The notes under the pieces were generated by a model that was not told the origin of the DNA, ran no database searches, and saw nothing but the letters and a program-made list of their open reading frames with translations. This document shows positions 38,256 through 48,187 of a stretch of 64,000 bases of DNA, piece by piece (the first letter of the stretch is position 1; each line of letters begins with the position of its first letter). The stretch spans positions 23,309 to 87,308 of the forward strand of contig NZ_FXAN01000041.1 of the NCBI RefSeq assembly GCF_900176645.1, in the 5' to 3' direction. A program made the translations under genes and the position numbers. This DNA comes from Burkholderia singularis. GTDB taxonomy: Bacteria; Pseudomonadota; Gammaproteobacteria; Burkholderiales; Burkholderiaceae.

Positions 38256-40145
38256 TTGAACAACAATATGTTTTCGAAGGCGGCAGTGTGGCTCGTGATC
38301 GCACTGGTGCTGTTTACGGTGTTCAAGCAGTTCGATAAGCCCCGCGTCCAGGAAGGCGTCTCCTATTCGCAGTTCATGGATGACGCGAAGAACGGCAAGA
38401 TCAAGAACGTCGTCGTGCAGGGGCGCAACCTCACCGTCACTCCCGCAGATGGTCAGAAGTATCAGATCGTATCGCCGGGCGACATCTGGATGGTTGGCGA
38501 TCTGATGAAGTACGGCGTGCAGGTCAGCGGCAAGGCTGACGACGAGCCGAACGCGCTCGTCTCCGCGCTCTACTATCTCGGCCCGACGCTGCTCATCATC
38601 GTGTTCTGGTTCTACATGATGAGGCAGATGCAAGGCGGCGGTAAGGGCGGCGCATTCTCGTTCGGTAAATCGCGCGCACGGCTGATCGACGAGAACAACA
38701 ACGCGGTGAATTTCTCCGACGTCGCCGGTTGCGACGAAGCGAAGGAAGAGGTTTCCGAACTCGTCGATTTCCTGCGCGATCCGCAGAAATTCCAGAAGCT
38801 TGGCGGCCGCATTCCGCGTGGCGTGCTGCTCGTCGGGCCGCCGGGTACCGGCAAGACGCTGCTTGCTCGCGCGATCGCCGGCGAAGCGAAGGTGCCGTTC
38901 TTCAGCATCTCGGGTTCGGACTTCGTCGAAATGTTCGTCGGCGTCGGTGCGGCCCGCGTGCGCGACATGTTCGAGCAGGCGAAGAAGCATGCGCCCTGTA
39001 TCGTGTTCATCGACGAAATCGATGCGGTCGGCCGCCATCGCGGCGCCGGCATGGGCGGCGGTAATGACGAGCGTGAGCAGACGCTTAACCAGATGCTCGT
39101 CGAGATGGATGGTTTCGAGGCGAATTCAGGGGTGATCGTGATCGCCGCGACGAACCGCTCCGACGTGCTCGACAAGGCGCTGCTGCGCCCGGGCCGTTTC
39201 GACCGCCAGGTCTATGTCGGCCTGCCGGATATCCGCGGCCGCGAGCAGATCATGCGCGTGCATCTGCGCAAGGTGCCGATCGCGAACGACGTCGATGCGG
39301 CAGTGATTGCGCGCGGCACGCCGGGTTTCTCGGGGGCTGATCTCGCGAACCTCGTCAACGAGGCGGCGCTCTTTGCCGCCCGCCGCGGCAAGCGGATCGT
39401 CGAAATGCAGGATTTCGAGGATGCGAAGGACAAGATTTTCATGGGGCCGGAGCGCAAGTCGGCGGTGATCCGCGAAGAGGCGAAGCGTGCGACCGCGTAC
39501 CACGAATCGGGCCATGCGGTGATCGCGAAGCTGTTGCCGAAGGCTGATCCGGTTCACAAGGTCACGATCATTCCGCGCGGCCGTGCGCTCGGCGTCACCT
39601 GGCAGTTGCCGGAGCACGACAACGAGACGTATTCGAAGGATTATCTGCTCGATCGCCTCGCGATTCTGTTCGGCGGCCGCGTGGCCGAGGAACTGTTCCT
39701 GAATCTCGTCAGCACGGGCGCGTCGGACGACTTCAACAAGGCGACGCAGACCGCGCGCGCGATGGTCGCGCGTTTCGGGATGACCGACGCGCTCGGGCCG
39801 ATGGTCTACGTCGATGACGAGAATGACAGCGGTCCGTTCGGCCGCGGCTTCACGCGGACGATTTCGGAGGCGACGCAGCAGAAGGTCGACGCTGAGATCC
39901 GCCGCGTGCTCGATGAGCAGTACAGTCTTGCGCGCCGGCTGCTGGAAGAAAACCGCGACAAGGTCGAGGCGATGACGGCCGCGCTGATGGAGTGGGAGAC
40001 GATCGACGCCGATCAAATCGACGACATCATGGAGGGGCGTCCGCCGCGCTCGCCGAAGAGCGTGCCGCCGTCGGCAAGCGATCCGTCGTCGGGCGGTTCG
40101 CCTGGCGCAGAGGTCAAGCCGGGCAACGCCACCGCACCGGCATAA
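38256..40145 (+). CDS. ftsH: ATP-dependent zinc metalloprotease FtsH
   Basis: 629 residues. It is an inner-membrane AAA+ protease that degrades unstable membrane and regulatory proteins such as LpxC. Two membrane helices (about 5-23 and 100-120) flank a periplasmic segment. Walker A GPPGTGKT is near 193-200, Walker [10 protein letters not shown] near 253, and the zinc-binding HESGH near 416-420. The start is TTG at 38256, preceded by GAAGGAG, and gives the family N-terminus. A strong terminator follows the gene. Confidence 0.97.
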   Translation: MNNNMFSKAAVWLVIALVLFTVFKQFDKPRVQEGVSYSQFMDDAKNGKIKNVVVQGRNLTVTPADGQKYQIVSPGDIWMVGDLMKYGVQVSGKADDEPNALVSALYYLGPTLLIIVFWFYMMRQMQGGGKGGAFSFGKSRARLIDENNNAVNFSDVAGCDEAKEEVSELVDFLRDPQKFQKLGGRIPRGVLLVGPPGTGKTLLARAIAGEAKVPFFSISGSDFVEMFVGVGAARVRDMFEQAKKHAPCIVFIDEIDAVGRHRGAGMGGGNDEREQTLNQMLVEMDGFEANSGVIVIAATNRSDVLDKALLRPGRFDRQVYVGLPDIRGREQIMRVHLRKVPIANDVDAAVIARGTPGFSGADLANLVNEAALFAARRGKRIVEMQDFEDAKDKIFMGPERKSAVIREEAKRATAYHESGHAVIAKLLPKADPVHKVTIIPRGRALGVTWQLPEHDNETYSKDYLLDRLAILFGGRVAEELFLNLVSTGASDDFNKATQTARAMVARFGMTDALGPMVYVDDENDSGPFGRGFTRTISEATQQKVDAEIRRVLDEQYSLARRLLEENRDKVEAMTAALMEWETIDADQIDDIMEGRPPRSPKSVPPSASDPSSGGSPGAEVKPGNATAPA

Positions 40146-40164
40146 GCGGTTCCGGCTTTCGTCC

Positions 40165-40198
40165 ACGGGCTGGTGTGGCTGTCACACCGGCCCGTTTT
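40165..40198 (+). terminator. Intrinsic terminator after ftsH
   Basis: 13-bp stem (40165-40177 with 40183-40195, one G-U pair) and a 5-nt loop, ending in TTTT. It starts 20 bp after the ftsH stop and indicates that folP does not begin at the GTG 40173 inside it. Confidence 0.75.
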
Positions 40199-40244
40199 GC
40201 ATTCTCGCGACGGTTTCGTCGCGCTCGATCCCGCGCCATTGTTC

Positions 40245-41135
40245 GTGTCCAGCTCAACTCCCGTCTATCCGATTCCCGACCCATTGCAGTGCGGCCGTTT
40301 CACGCTGACTTTCGAGCGGCCCCTCGTGATGGGGATTCTCAATGTGACTCCCGATTCGTTCTCTGACGGCGGCCGCTATATCGACCGTCACGCCGCACTC
40401 GCGCAAGCGCAGCGAATGCTTGCCGAAGGCGCGGATCTGCTCGATATCGGCGGCGAATCGACGCGCCCCGGTGCGCCGCCCGTGCCGCTGGACGAGGAAC
40501 TCGAACGCGTGATTCCGCTCGTCGAAGCATTGCATGGGCTCGGCGTGCCATTGTCGATCGACACGTACAAGCCGGCGGTGATGCGCGCGGCGCTTGCCGC
40601 CGGCGCGGATCTGGTCAACGACATCTGGGGGCTGCGTCAGCCGGGCGCGATCGACGCGGTGCGCGATAGTACGTGTGGCCTATGCGTGATGCACATGCTG
40701 GGCGAGCCGCCGACGATGCAATTGCACGAGCCCGCGTATCGCGACGTCGTCTCGGACGTGCGGTCGTTTCTTGCCGAGCGTACCGATACGCTCGTGCAGG
40801 CGGGCGTTGACCCCCGGCGTATCAGCGTCGATCCGGGGTTCGGCTTTGGCAAGGCGGTGATAGAGCACAATTACGCGCTGCTTGCGCATCTGCGCGATAC
40901 GGCGCCCGCGCGGCCCGGCGGCCGCGCGTACCCGGTGCTGGCCGGCATGTCGCGCAAATCGATGTTGGGCGCGCTCATCGGCCGGCCTGCCGGCGAGCGC
41001 GTGGCGGCGAGCGTGGCCGCGGCGGTTTGCGCAGCGGAGCGGGGCGCCGCGATCGTGCGCGTGCACGACGTCGCGCCGAGCGTCGATGCGCTCAAGATAT
41101 GGGGCGCCATGCGCGATGCCGCGCGGCGCGAATAA
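40245..41135 (+). CDS. folP: Dihydropteroate synthase
   Basis: About 296 residues from this start. FolP condenses p-aminobenzoate with dihydropterin pyrophosphate in folate synthesis and is the sulfonamide target. Signatures are [15 protein letters not shown] and [11 protein letters not shown] near the N-terminus, plus KSMLG near the C-terminus. The start is uncertain. The frame is open from GTG 40173, but that codon lies in the ftsH terminator. GTG 40245 gives a family-like N-terminus but has no clear ribosome binding site; TTG 40239 is another option. glmM follows after 25 bp. Confidence 0.92.
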   Translation: MSSSTPVYPIPDPLQCGRFTLTFERPLVMGILNVTPDSFSDGGRYIDRHAALAQAQRMLAEGADLLDIGGESTRPGAPPVPLDEELERVIPLVEALHGLGVPLSIDTYKPAVMRAALAAGADLVNDIWGLRQPGAIDAVRDSTCGLCVMHMLGEPPTMQLHEPAYRDVVSDVRSFLAERTDTLVQAGVDPRRISVDPGFGFGKAVIEHNYALLAHLRDTAPARPGGRAYPVLAGMSRKSMLGALIGRPAGERVAASVAAAVCAAERGAAIVRVHDVAPSVDALKIWGAMRDAARRE

Positions 41136-41160
41136 GTCGAAACGAGGAGGAAGGTTCTAC

Positions 41161-42519
41161 ATGGGACGTCGTTATTTCGGTACGGACGGCATTCGCGGCG
41201 AAGTCGGGGTGGCGCCGATCACGCCCGATTTTGTGTTGCGGCTCGGCTACGCAGCGGGCAAAGTGCTCGCAAGCGCGCCGGGGCGCGCCGCGTCGGGCGC
41301 GCGTCCGACCGTGCTGATCGGCAAGGACACGCGGGTGTCCGGCTACATGCTCGAGGCCGCACTTGAAGCGGGCTTCTCGGCGGCGGGCGTCGACGTGATG
41401 CTGGCCGGGCCGATGCCGACGCCGGGCGTGGCGTATTTGACCCGCGCGCTGCGTCTGTCGGCGGGCGTCGTGATCAGCGCGTCGCATAATCCGTATCACG
41501 ACAACGGCATCAAATTCTTCTCCGCCAGCGGCAACAAGCTGCCGGACGAGACGGAGGAGGAAATCGAAGCATGGCTCGACAAGCCGCTCGACTGCGCGCC
41601 GTCGGACGGGCTCGGCAAGGCGCGCCGTCTTGACGACGCGGCGGGCCGCTACATCGAATTTTGCAAGAGCACGTTTCCGGCGGAATTCGATCTGCACGGG
41701 ATGAAACTCGTCGTCGATTGCGCGAACGGCGCCGCATATCAAATCGCGCCGCACGTGTTTCACGAGCTTGGCGCCGACGTGATCCCGGTCGGCGTCGCGC
41801 CGAACGGCTTCAATATCAACGACGGCGTCGGCGCGACCGCACCGGACGCGCTGATGCGCTCGGTCCGGGCGAATCATGCGGATCTGGGCATCGCGCTCGA
41901 CGGGGACGCGGACCGGCTGCTCGTCGTCGACCGGGCCGGCCGGTTGTACAACGGTGACGAACTGCTGTACGTGCTGGTCAAAGACAGAATCGCAACTCAT
42001 GGCCGCGTCGAGGGCGCGGTGGGTACGTTGATGACGAATCTGGCCGTCGAAGTCGCGCTGAAGGCGGCCGGCGTGCAGTTCGTGCGGGCGCCGGTCGGCG
42101 ATCGTTATGTGCTCGAGCAATTGCATGAGCGCGGCTGGCAGCTTGGCGCGGAGGGGTCCGGTCACATTTTGTCGCTCGATCGGCATTCGACGGGCGACGG
42201 GATCGTATCGGCGCTGCTCGTGCTGGCGGCGATGAAGCGCAGCGGCAAGACGCTTGCGCAGATGCTCGATGGCGTCAGTCTGTTTCCGCAGAAGCTGATC
42301 AACGTGCGGATGAAGCCGGATGCGAACTGGCAGGCGAGCGAAGCGATCCGGCGTGCGATCGCCCGTGCCGAGACGTCGCTCGCGGATGGCGGCCGCGTGC
42401 TGATTCGCGCATCGGGGACAGAACCGGTATTGCGGGTGATGGTCGAGGCGAGGCAGGCAGCGGATGCCGATCATTACGCGCAAGCGATTGCCGACGCGGT
42501 CAAGCAGGCGACTGCATAG
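41161..42519 (+). CDS. glmM: Phosphoglucosamine mutase
   Basis: 452 residues. GlmM interconverts glucosamine-6-phosphate and glucosamine-1-phosphate on the way to UDP-GlcNAc for peptidoglycan and LPS. The phosphoserine loop [13 protein letters not shown] is near residue 105, the metal loop DGDADR near 245, and the C-terminal phosphate-binding [12 protein letters not shown] near 420. AGGAGGAAGG just before the ATG is a very strong ribosome binding site. It is co-transcribed with folP and ends at a terminator before the phosphate operon. Confidence 0.97.
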   Translation: MGRRYFGTDGIRGEVGVAPITPDFVLRLGYAAGKVLASAPGRAASGARPTVLIGKDTRVSGYMLEAALEAGFSAAGVDVMLAGPMPTPGVAYLTRALRLSAGVVISASHNPYHDNGIKFFSASGNKLPDETEEEIEAWLDKPLDCAPSDGLGKARRLDDAAGRYIEFCKSTFPAEFDLHGMKLVVDCANGAAYQIAPHVFHELGADVIPVGVAPNGFNINDGVGATAPDALMRSVRANHADLGIALDGDADRLLVVDRAGRLYNGDELLYVLVKDRIATHGRVEGAVGTLMTNLAVEVALKAAGVQFVRAPVGDRYVLEQLHERGWQLGAEGSGHILSLDRHSTGDGIVSALLVLAAMKRSGKTLAQMLDGVSLFPQKLINVRMKPDANWQASEAIRRAIARAETSLADGGRVLIRASGTEPVLRVMVEARQAADADHYAQAIADAVKQATA

Positions 42520-42543
42520 GCACGGCGATACGCGAAGCCGGCG

Positions 42544-42583
42544 GCCGACGCTTGGGGACGAGATTGCCCTGCGTCGGCTTTTT
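42544..42583 (+). terminator. Intrinsic terminator after glmM
   Basis: GCCGACGC (42544-42551) pairs with GCGTCGGC (42571-42578), followed by TTTTT. It starts 24 bp past the glmM stop and isolates the pst promoter. Confidence 0.75.
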
Positions 42584-42682
42584 CATATTTGTGTGAATTT
42601 TTTCCTACGCGCGGCGCGCAGGGAATGAAGCGCGCTCGCGACCCGGACGCACGGGAAGTTTGCCTTTCAATCAGTCATGTTA

Positions 42683-42737
42683 CTGTCACATTAGGTTCAT
42701 CGATTGTCACATGACTGTCATGTAGAGCCCCTAATCT
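42683..42737 (+). promoter_or_regulatory. Tandem Pho boxes and -10 of the pst operon
   Basis: Four 7-bp half-sites in one orientation start at 42683 (CTGTCAC), 42694 (GGTTCAT), 42704 (TTGTCAC) and 42715 (CTGTCAT), at 11/10/11-bp steps. The last pair, TTGTCAC-ATGA-CTGTCAT, is close to the PhoB consensus. A TAATCT follows 10 bp later at 42732-42737, the spacing expected where PhoB replaces the -35 contact. Confidence 0.8.
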
Positions 42738-42777
42738 TCGCGGTGCCGTAGTTATCCGCTCACACACTGGAGGTCTC

Positions 42778-43809
42778 ATGAAATTGATGCAAACCGCGTT
42801 CGCAGGCTTGGCCGGCGCGCTTTTCGCGGTCGCCGCGCACGCTGCCGACATCACCGGCGCGGGTAGCACTTTCGCCATGCCGATTTACACGAAATGGGCA
42901 GCCGACTATCAGCAGTCGGGCGGCGCGAAGGTCAACTATCAAGGTATCGGATCGTCGGGCGGCTTGAAGCAGATTATTGCGAAGACGGTCGATTTCGCCG
43001 GCTCGGATGCGCCGCTGAAAGACGACGAACTTGCAAAGGAAGGCCTGTTCCAGTTTCCGACGGTGGTGGGCGGGGTTGTGCCGGTCATCAACGTGCCCGG
43101 CGTGAAGGCGGGCGAGATCACGCTGTCGGGTGCGGTGCTCGGCGATATCTATCTCGGCAAGATCAAGAAATGGAATGACCCGGCGATCGCGTCGCTGAAC
43201 CCGAAGGTCAAGCTGCCGGATACCGACATCGCGGTGGTGCGCCGTGCGGATGGTTCGGGTACGAGCTTCATCTGGACGAACTATCTGTCGAAGGTCAACG
43301 ACGAGTGGAAGTCGAAGGTCGGCGAAGGCACGACCGTCAACTGGCCGACTGGCACGGGCGGCAAGGGCAACGACGGCGTGGCGGCATTCGTCCAGCGTCT
43401 GCCGGGCGCGATCGGCTATGTCGAATGGGCTTACGCGAAGAAGAATCACCTGGTCTACACTGCCCTGAAGAATTCGTCTGGCACCGTCGTCGAGCCGAAG
43501 ACCGAGACGTTCAAGGCGGCGGCGGCCGGCGCGAACTGGTCGAAGTCGTTTTACCAGATCCTGACGAACCAGCCGGGCAAGGAAGCCTGGCCGGTCGTCG
43601 GCGCGACGTTCGTGCTGCTGCACGCGAAGCAGGAAAAGCCGGAGCAGGGCGCCTCGACGCTCAAGTTCTTCGACTGGGCGTTCAAGAACGGCGCGAAGGC
43701 GGCCGACGATCTCGACTACATCACGCTGCCGGCGTCGGTCGAGACGGAAATCCGCAAGCAGTGGAAGGAAAAGGTGACGGACGCATCGGGCAAGACCCTT
43801 GCCGAGTAA
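42778..43809 (+). CDS. pstS: Phosphate ABC transporter substrate-binding protein
   Basis: 343 residues with a signal peptide cleaved near AHA-AD (residue 22), placing it in the periplasm. Phosphate-binding loops are [11 protein letters not shown] near the N-terminus, SSGGLKQ near 58, FAGSDAPL and [11 protein letters not shown] near 160. It captures phosphate for PstCAB and is normally the most strongly induced protein of the Pho regulon. GGAGG precedes the ATG. A Pho-box array lies upstream, and a 14-bp stem between this gene and pstC may stabilise the pstS message. Confidence 0.96.
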   Translation: MKLMQTAFAGLAGALFAVAAHAADITGAGSTFAMPIYTKWAADYQQSGGAKVNYQGIGSSGGLKQIIAKTVDFAGSDAPLKDDELAKEGLFQFPTVVGGVVPVINVPGVKAGEITLSGAVLGDIYLGKIKKWNDPAIASLNPKVKLPDTDIAVVRRADGSGTSFIWTNYLSKVNDEWKSKVGEGTTVNWPTGTGGKGNDGVAAFVQRLPGAIGYVEWAYAKKNHLVYTALKNSSGTVVEPKTETFKAAAAGANWSKSFYQILTNQPGKEAWPVVGATFVLLHAKQEKPEQGASTLKFFDWAFKNGAKAADDLDYITLPASVETEIRKQWKEKVTDASGKTLAE

Positions 43810-43835
43810 GCTGACGGCAGCGTTCCAAGCGGTTT

Positions 43836-43869
43836 GCCGCCCGGCCGATTGATCGATCGGCCGGGCGGC
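43836..43869 (+). promoter_or_regulatory. Intercistronic hairpin between pstS and pstC
   Basis: Perfect 14-bp inverted repeat (43836-43849 and 43856-43869) with a 6-nt loop and no T run afterwards. Located 27 bp after the pstS stop, it fits a 3' stabiliser or partial terminator that lets pstS exceed the membrane components. Confidence 0.6.
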
Positions 43870-43923
43870 GTGTGCAGTGCCGGCGGGCGGTTTGTGCCGC
43901 CCGTCTTTGAAAAACAGGCTCCC

Positions 43924-44910
43924 ATGTCTGACTTTCCTCTTGCGTCGTCCCGATCCGGCGGCCAGCCGCAGCAGCGCGCGCCGAGCCCGTTCGGCGACAT
44001 CGTGTTCGGCGGCCTGACGCGGGTCGCGGCGATCGTGACCCTGTTGCTGCTCGGTGGCATCATCGTTTCGCTCATCATCGCGTCGATGCCGACCATCGAA
44101 AAATTCGGTCTCTCGTTCCTGTGGCAATCGGAATGGGACCCCAATTCCGATATCTATGGCGCGCTCGTGCCGATCTACGGGACCCTCGTCACGTCGATCA
44201 TCGCGCTCGTCATCGCGGTGCCCGTGAGCTTCGGCATCGCGCTCTTTCTCACCGAGCTTGCGCCCGTCTGGCTGCGCCGGCCGCTCGGCGTCGCGATCGA
44301 GCTGCTCGCCGCGATTCCGTCGATCGTCTACGGGATGTGGGGGCTGCTCGTGTTCGCGCCGATTTTCGCGACGTATTTCCAGAAGCCGGTTGGGGCGCTG
44401 CTGGGACCGATTCCGGTGATCGGCGCGTTGTTTCAGGGCCCGCCGATCGGCATCGGCATTTTGTCGGCCGGCGTCATTCTGGCGATCATGATCATTCCGT
44501 ACATCGCGTCGGTGATGCGCGACGTGTTCGAGGTGACGCCCGTGCTGCTCAAGGAGTCCGCGTATGGCATCGGCTGCACCACTTGGGAAGTGATGTGGAA
44601 GATCGTGCTGCCCTATACGAAGACGGGCGTGATCGGCGGCGTGATGCTCGGCCTTGGCCGCGCGCTCGGCGAGACGATGGCCGTGACCTTCGTGATCGGC
44701 AACACCAACCTGCTCGACAATGTATCGCTGTACTCGCCGGGCAACAGCATCACGTCGGCGCTCGCGAACGAGTTCGCCGAAGCCGCGCCGGGCCTGCATA
44801 CGGCCGCGCTGATGGAACTCGGCCTGATCCTGTTCGTGATCACGTTCATCGTGCTCGCGATCTCGAAGCTGATGCTGCTGCGCCTCGAGCGCTCGGAGGG
44901 GGGCAAATGA
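43924..44910 (+). CDS. pstC: Phosphate ABC transporter permease PstC
   Basis: 328 residues with about six membrane helices. The ABC permease EAA-like loop is seen in [21 protein letters not shown] near 220. The start at ATG 43924 gives MSDFPLASS and clears the upstream hairpin, whereas the open frame begins earlier at 43834. With PstA it forms the phosphate channel in the inner membrane. Its TGA overlaps the pstA ATG (ATGA at 44907-44910). Confidence 0.95.
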   Translation: MSDFPLASSRSGGQPQQRAPSPFGDIVFGGLTRVAAIVTLLLLGGIIVSLIIASMPTIEKFGLSFLWQSEWDPNSDIYGALVPIYGTLVTSIIALVIAVPVSFGIALFLTELAPVWLRRPLGVAIELLAAIPSIVYGMWGLLVFAPIFATYFQKPVGALLGPIPVIGALFQGPPIGIGILSAGVILAIMIIPYIASVMRDVFEVTPVLLKESAYGIGCTTWEVMWKIVLPYTKTGVIGGVMLGLGRALGETMAVTFVIGNTNLLDNVSLYSPGNSITSALANEFAEAAPGLHTAALMELGLILFVITFIVLAISKLMLLRLERSEGGK

Positions 44911-45800
44911 GTTCGCCGCATCTCAACATGCCCGGCCCGAGCGGCGCGGCGCTCGACGCGATGCGTGCACGCCTGCAGCGCCGCCGCAAGGCGACCAACG
45001 TGGTCGCGCTCACCGCGTCGCTTGCCGCGATGGCGTTCGGCCTGCTATGGCTCGTCTGGATTCTCTACACGACACTGCATCTGGGCATCGGCGGCCTGTC
45101 GCTGTCGCTCTTCACTGAGTCGACGCCGCCGCCGAACACCGCAGGCGGCGGTCTGGCGAACGCGATCGTCGGCAGTCTGTTGCTGGTTACGCTCGCGACG
45201 CTCGTCGGCACGCCGGTAGGCATTCTGGCAGGCGTCTATCTAGCCGAGTACGGCCAGAAGAGCTGGCTCGCGAGCGTGATGCGCTTCATCAACGACATCC
45301 TGCTGTCCGCGCCTTCGATCGTCGTCGGTTTGTTCGTCTATGCGCTCGTCGTCGCGAGGGCCGGGCATTTCAGCGGTTGGGCGGGCGTCGTCGCGCTCGC
45401 GCTGTTGCAGATCCCGATCGTGATCCGCACGACCGAGAACATGCTCAAGCTCGTGCCGAACTCATTGCGCGAAGCGGCGTTCGCGCTCGGCACGCCAAAG
45501 TGGCGGATGATTCTGAAGATCACGCTGCGCGCGTCGGTGGGCGGCATCGTCACCGGCGTGCTGCTCGCGGTCGCGCGGATCGCCGGCGAAACCGCACCGC
45601 TGCTGTTCACGTCGCTGTCCAATCAATTCTTCTCGGTCGATATGAACCAGCCGGTCGCGAATCTGCCCGTCACGATCTTCAAGTTCGCGATGAGCCCGTT
45701 CGCCGAATGGCAATCGCTCGCGTGGGCGGGCGTGTTTCTGATTACGCTGGGCGTGCTGGGGCTCAACATCCTTGCGCGTTCGGTCTTTTCGAAAAAGTAA
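44907..45800 (+). CDS. pstA: Phosphate ABC transporter permease PstA
   Basis: 297 residues, six membrane helices. The EAA-type cytoplasmic loop [20 protein letters not shown] is near 190, and the conserved GETAPLLFT follows. It pairs with PstC and couples to the PstB ATPase. The start ATG 44907 overlaps the pstC stop. A 15-bp gap with GGCGGAG leads to pstB. Confidence 0.95.
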   Translation: MSSPHLNMPGPSGAALDAMRARLQRRRKATNVVALTASLAAMAFGLLWLVWILYTTLHLGIGGLSLSLFTESTPPPNTAGGGLANAIVGSLLLVTLATLVGTPVGILAGVYLAEYGQKSWLASVMRFINDILLSAPSIVVGLFVYALVVARAGHFSGWAGVVALALLQIPIVIRTTENMLKLVPNSLREAAFALGTPKWRMILKITLRASVGGIVTGVLLAVARIAGETAPLLFTSLSNQFFSVDMNQPVANLPVTIFKFAMSPFAEWQSLAWAGVFLITLGVLGLNILARSVFSKK

Positions 45801-45815
45801 CGGCGGAGCAATCCG

Positions 45816-46664
45816 ATGAACATGGCAGAAAGCCACCTCGATTCTTCTCTTCGCGCGGCGCAGCCTGCAGGCACGGGCGCCGCGACGGGACAGCGTCCGC
45901 TCGCGCCGTCGACTCCGAAGATCGAAGTCAAGAATCTGAATTTCTTCTACAACAAGTTCCACGCGCTGAAGAACATCAACCTGCAGATTCCCGAAGGCAA
46001 GGTGACCGCATTCATCGGTCCGTCGGGTTGCGGCAAGTCGACACTTTTGCGCACGTTCAACAAGATGTACGCGCTTTACCCGGAGCAGCGGGCCGAAGGC
46101 GAGATCGTGATGGACGGCGAGAACCTGTTGCAATCCAAGCTCGACATTTCGCTGCTGCGCGCACGCATCGGCATGGTGTTTCAAAAGCCGACACCGTTCC
46201 CGATGTCGATCTACGACAACATCGCGTTCGGCGTGAAGATGTTCGAAAAACTTACGCGCTCGGAGATGGACGATCGTGTCGAGTGGGCGCTGACGAAGGC
46301 GGCGCTCTGGAGCGAAGTCAAGGACAAGCTGAACCAGAGCGGCTACGGGCTGTCGGGCGGCCAGCAGCAACGTCTTTGCATCGCGCGCGGGATCGCGATC
46401 CGGCCCGAGGTGCTGCTGCTCGACGAGCCATGCTCGGCGCTCGACCCGATCTCGACGGGCCGCATCGAGGAGCTGATCGCCGAACTCAAGAGCGACTACA
46501 CGGTCGTCATCGTCACGCACAACATGCAGCAGGCGGCGCGCTGCTCGGACTATACCGCGTACATGTATCTCGGCGAGCTGATCGAATTCGGCGAGACGGA
46601 AAAGATCTTTATCAAGCCGGCGCGCAAGGAAACCGAGGATTACATCACGGGCCGCTTCGGCTGA
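45816..46664 (+). CDS. pstB: Phosphate ABC transporter ATPase PstB
   Basis: 282 residues. Walker [10 protein letters not shown] is near 68-76, the ABC signature LSGGQQQR near 177, Walker [14 protein letters not shown] near 196 and the switch histidine in [12 protein letters not shown] Ser/Ala-rich 35-residue N-terminal stretch precedes the nucleotide-binding domain. It powers phosphate import and, with PhoU, is part of phosphate sensing. phoU follows after 20 bp. Confidence 0.96.
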   Translation: MNMAESHLDSSLRAAQPAGTGAATGQRPLAPSTPKIEVKNLNFFYNKFHALKNINLQIPEGKVTAFIGPSGCGKSTLLRTFNKMYALYPEQRAEGEIVMDGENLLQSKLDISLLRARIGMVFQKPTPFPMSIYDNIAFGVKMFEKLTRSEMDDRVEWALTKAALWSEVKDKLNQSGYGLSGGQQQRLCIARGIAIRPEVLLLDEPCSALDPISTGRIEELIAELKSDYTVVIVTHNMQQAARCSDYTAYMYLGELIEFGETEKIFIKPARKETEDYITGRFG

Positions 46665-46684
46665 TACGGGGCGAGGAGAAAAAT

Positions 46685-47389
46685 ATGTCGGATAAGCATT
46701 TGTCGAGCCAGTTCGATGCCGATTTGAACGCGGTGTCGTCGAAGGTGCTCGAAATGGGCGGCCTCGTCGAGGCGCAGATCACCGAGGCGATGCGCGCGCT
46801 CAACGAGTTCGATCGCGCGTCGGCCGAGCGCGTGATCGCGGCGGAAGACCGTCTGAATCACATGGAAGTCGAAATCGACGAGGAATGCGGCAACATCATC
46901 GCGCGCCGGCAGCCGGCCGCGCGCGATCTGCGTCTTCTGATGTCGATCTCGAAGACGATCACCAATCTCGAGCGCGCGGGCGACGAGGCCGAGAAGATCG
47001 CCAAGCGCGTGCGCCGCCTCGTCGACGAGCCCGCCGCGCGGGCGGTGAATATCGCCGAGATCAAGGTGTCGGGCGAAATGGCCGTGACGATCCTGCGTCG
47101 CGCGCTCGACGCGTTCGCGCGTCTGGATGTGGTCGCCGCCGTGCAGATCGTCAAGGACGACAAGGAGATCGACCTGGAATTCCGCGCGTTCGTGCGCAAG
47201 CTCGTGTCGTACATGCAGGAGGACCCGCGCACGATCTCGGTCGGCCTCGATTATCTGTCGATCGCGAAGGCGATCGAGCGCATCGGCGACCACGCGAAGA
47301 ACATCGCTGAATTCATTATTTATATCGTGAAGGGTACTGACGTGCGGCACCAGCCGCGCGACACGCTCGATCGCGAAGCCAATAGTTAA
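46685..47389 (+). CDS. phoU: Phosphate signalling protein PhoU
   Basis: 234 residues, all helical, with the two repeated three-helix PhoU domains (about 10-110 and 120-220). Each repeat carries acidic metal-binding motifs around NLERAGDEAEKIAKR and AIERIGDHAKNIAE. It links Pst activity to PhoR and represses the Pho regulon when phosphate is plentiful. AGGAG at 46674-46678 provides the ribosome binding site. Confidence 0.95.
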   Translation: MSDKHLSSQFDADLNAVSSKVLEMGGLVEAQITEAMRALNEFDRASAERVIAAEDRLNHMEVEIDEECGNIIARRQPAARDLRLLMSISKTITNLERAGDEAEKIAKRVRRLVDEPAARAVNIAEIKVSGEMAVTILRRALDAFARLDVVAAVQIVKDDKEIDLEFRAFVRKLVSYMQEDPRTISVGLDYLSIAKAIERIGDHAKNIAEFIIYIVKGTDVRHQPRDTLDREANS

Positions 47390-47415
47390 CCGTCGTTTGA
47401 AGGACCGAGGTGCCG

Positions 47416-48117
47416 ATGCCCAGCAACATTCTTGTCATCGAAGATGAACCCGCGATTTCCGAATTGATTTCGGTCAACCTTCAGCATGCGGGACATTGCC
47501 CGATTCGCGCTTACAACGCGGAGCAGGCGCAAAACCTGATCAGCGACGTGCTGCCCGATCTGGTCTTGCTCGATTGGATGCTGCCGGGCAAATCCGGCAT
47601 CGCGTTCGCGCGCGATCTGCGCAACAACGAACGGACCAAGCATATTCCGATCATCATGCTGACCGCGCGCGGCGACGAGCAGGACAAGGTGCTCGGCCTC
47701 GAGATCGGCGCGGACGACTACGTGACCAAGCCGTTCTCGCCGAAGGAACTGATGGCGCGGATCAAGGCGGTGCTGCGCCGCCGCGCGCCGCAATTGACCG
47801 AGGATGTGGTGTCGATCAACGGGTTGCGGCTCGACCCGGCGACGCATCGCGTCGCGGCACAGGCCGACGGCAGCGAGATCAAGCTCGATCTCGGTCCCAC
47901 GGAATTCCGTCTGCTGCATTTCTTCATGACTCATCCGGAGCGCGTGCATAGCCGCACGCAATTGCTCGATCAGGTGTGGGGCGATCACGTGTTCGTCGAA
48001 GAGCGCACAGTCGACGTGCACATCAAACGATTGCGCGCCGCGCTCAAGCCCGCCGGCTGCGATGCTATGATCGAAACCGTCCGCGGCAGCGGCTACCGGC
48101 TCGCGAAACACGCGTAA
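47416..48117 (+). CDS. phoB: Phosphate regulon response regulator PhoB
   Basis: 233 residues. The receiver domain has acidic pocket residues in IEDEP, the phosphoacceptor Asp53 in LLDWMLPG, and Lys in VTKPF. The C-terminal winged helix (about 130-230) ends with RGSGYRL. The ATG at 47416 is preferred over the GTG at 47410; a GAGG precedes it. It binds Pho boxes such as those before pstS. phoR follows after 70 bp. Confidence 0.96.
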   Translation: MPSNILVIEDEPAISELISVNLQHAGHCPIRAYNAEQAQNLISDVLPDLVLLDWMLPGKSGIAFARDLRNNERTKHIPIIMLTARGDEQDKVLGLEIGADDYVTKPFSPKELMARIKAVLRRRAPQLTEDVVSINGLRLDPATHRVAAQADGSEIKLDLGPTEFRLLHFFMTHPERVHSRTQLLDQVWGDHVFVEERTVDVHIKRLRAALKPAGCDAMIETVRGSGYRLAKHA

Positions 48118-48187
48118 TGACCGGGTGGCATCTGCATGGTGAGTCGCGCCGCGCGCATGTTTTCTTTTTCTTCGTCGGGCGACGATC

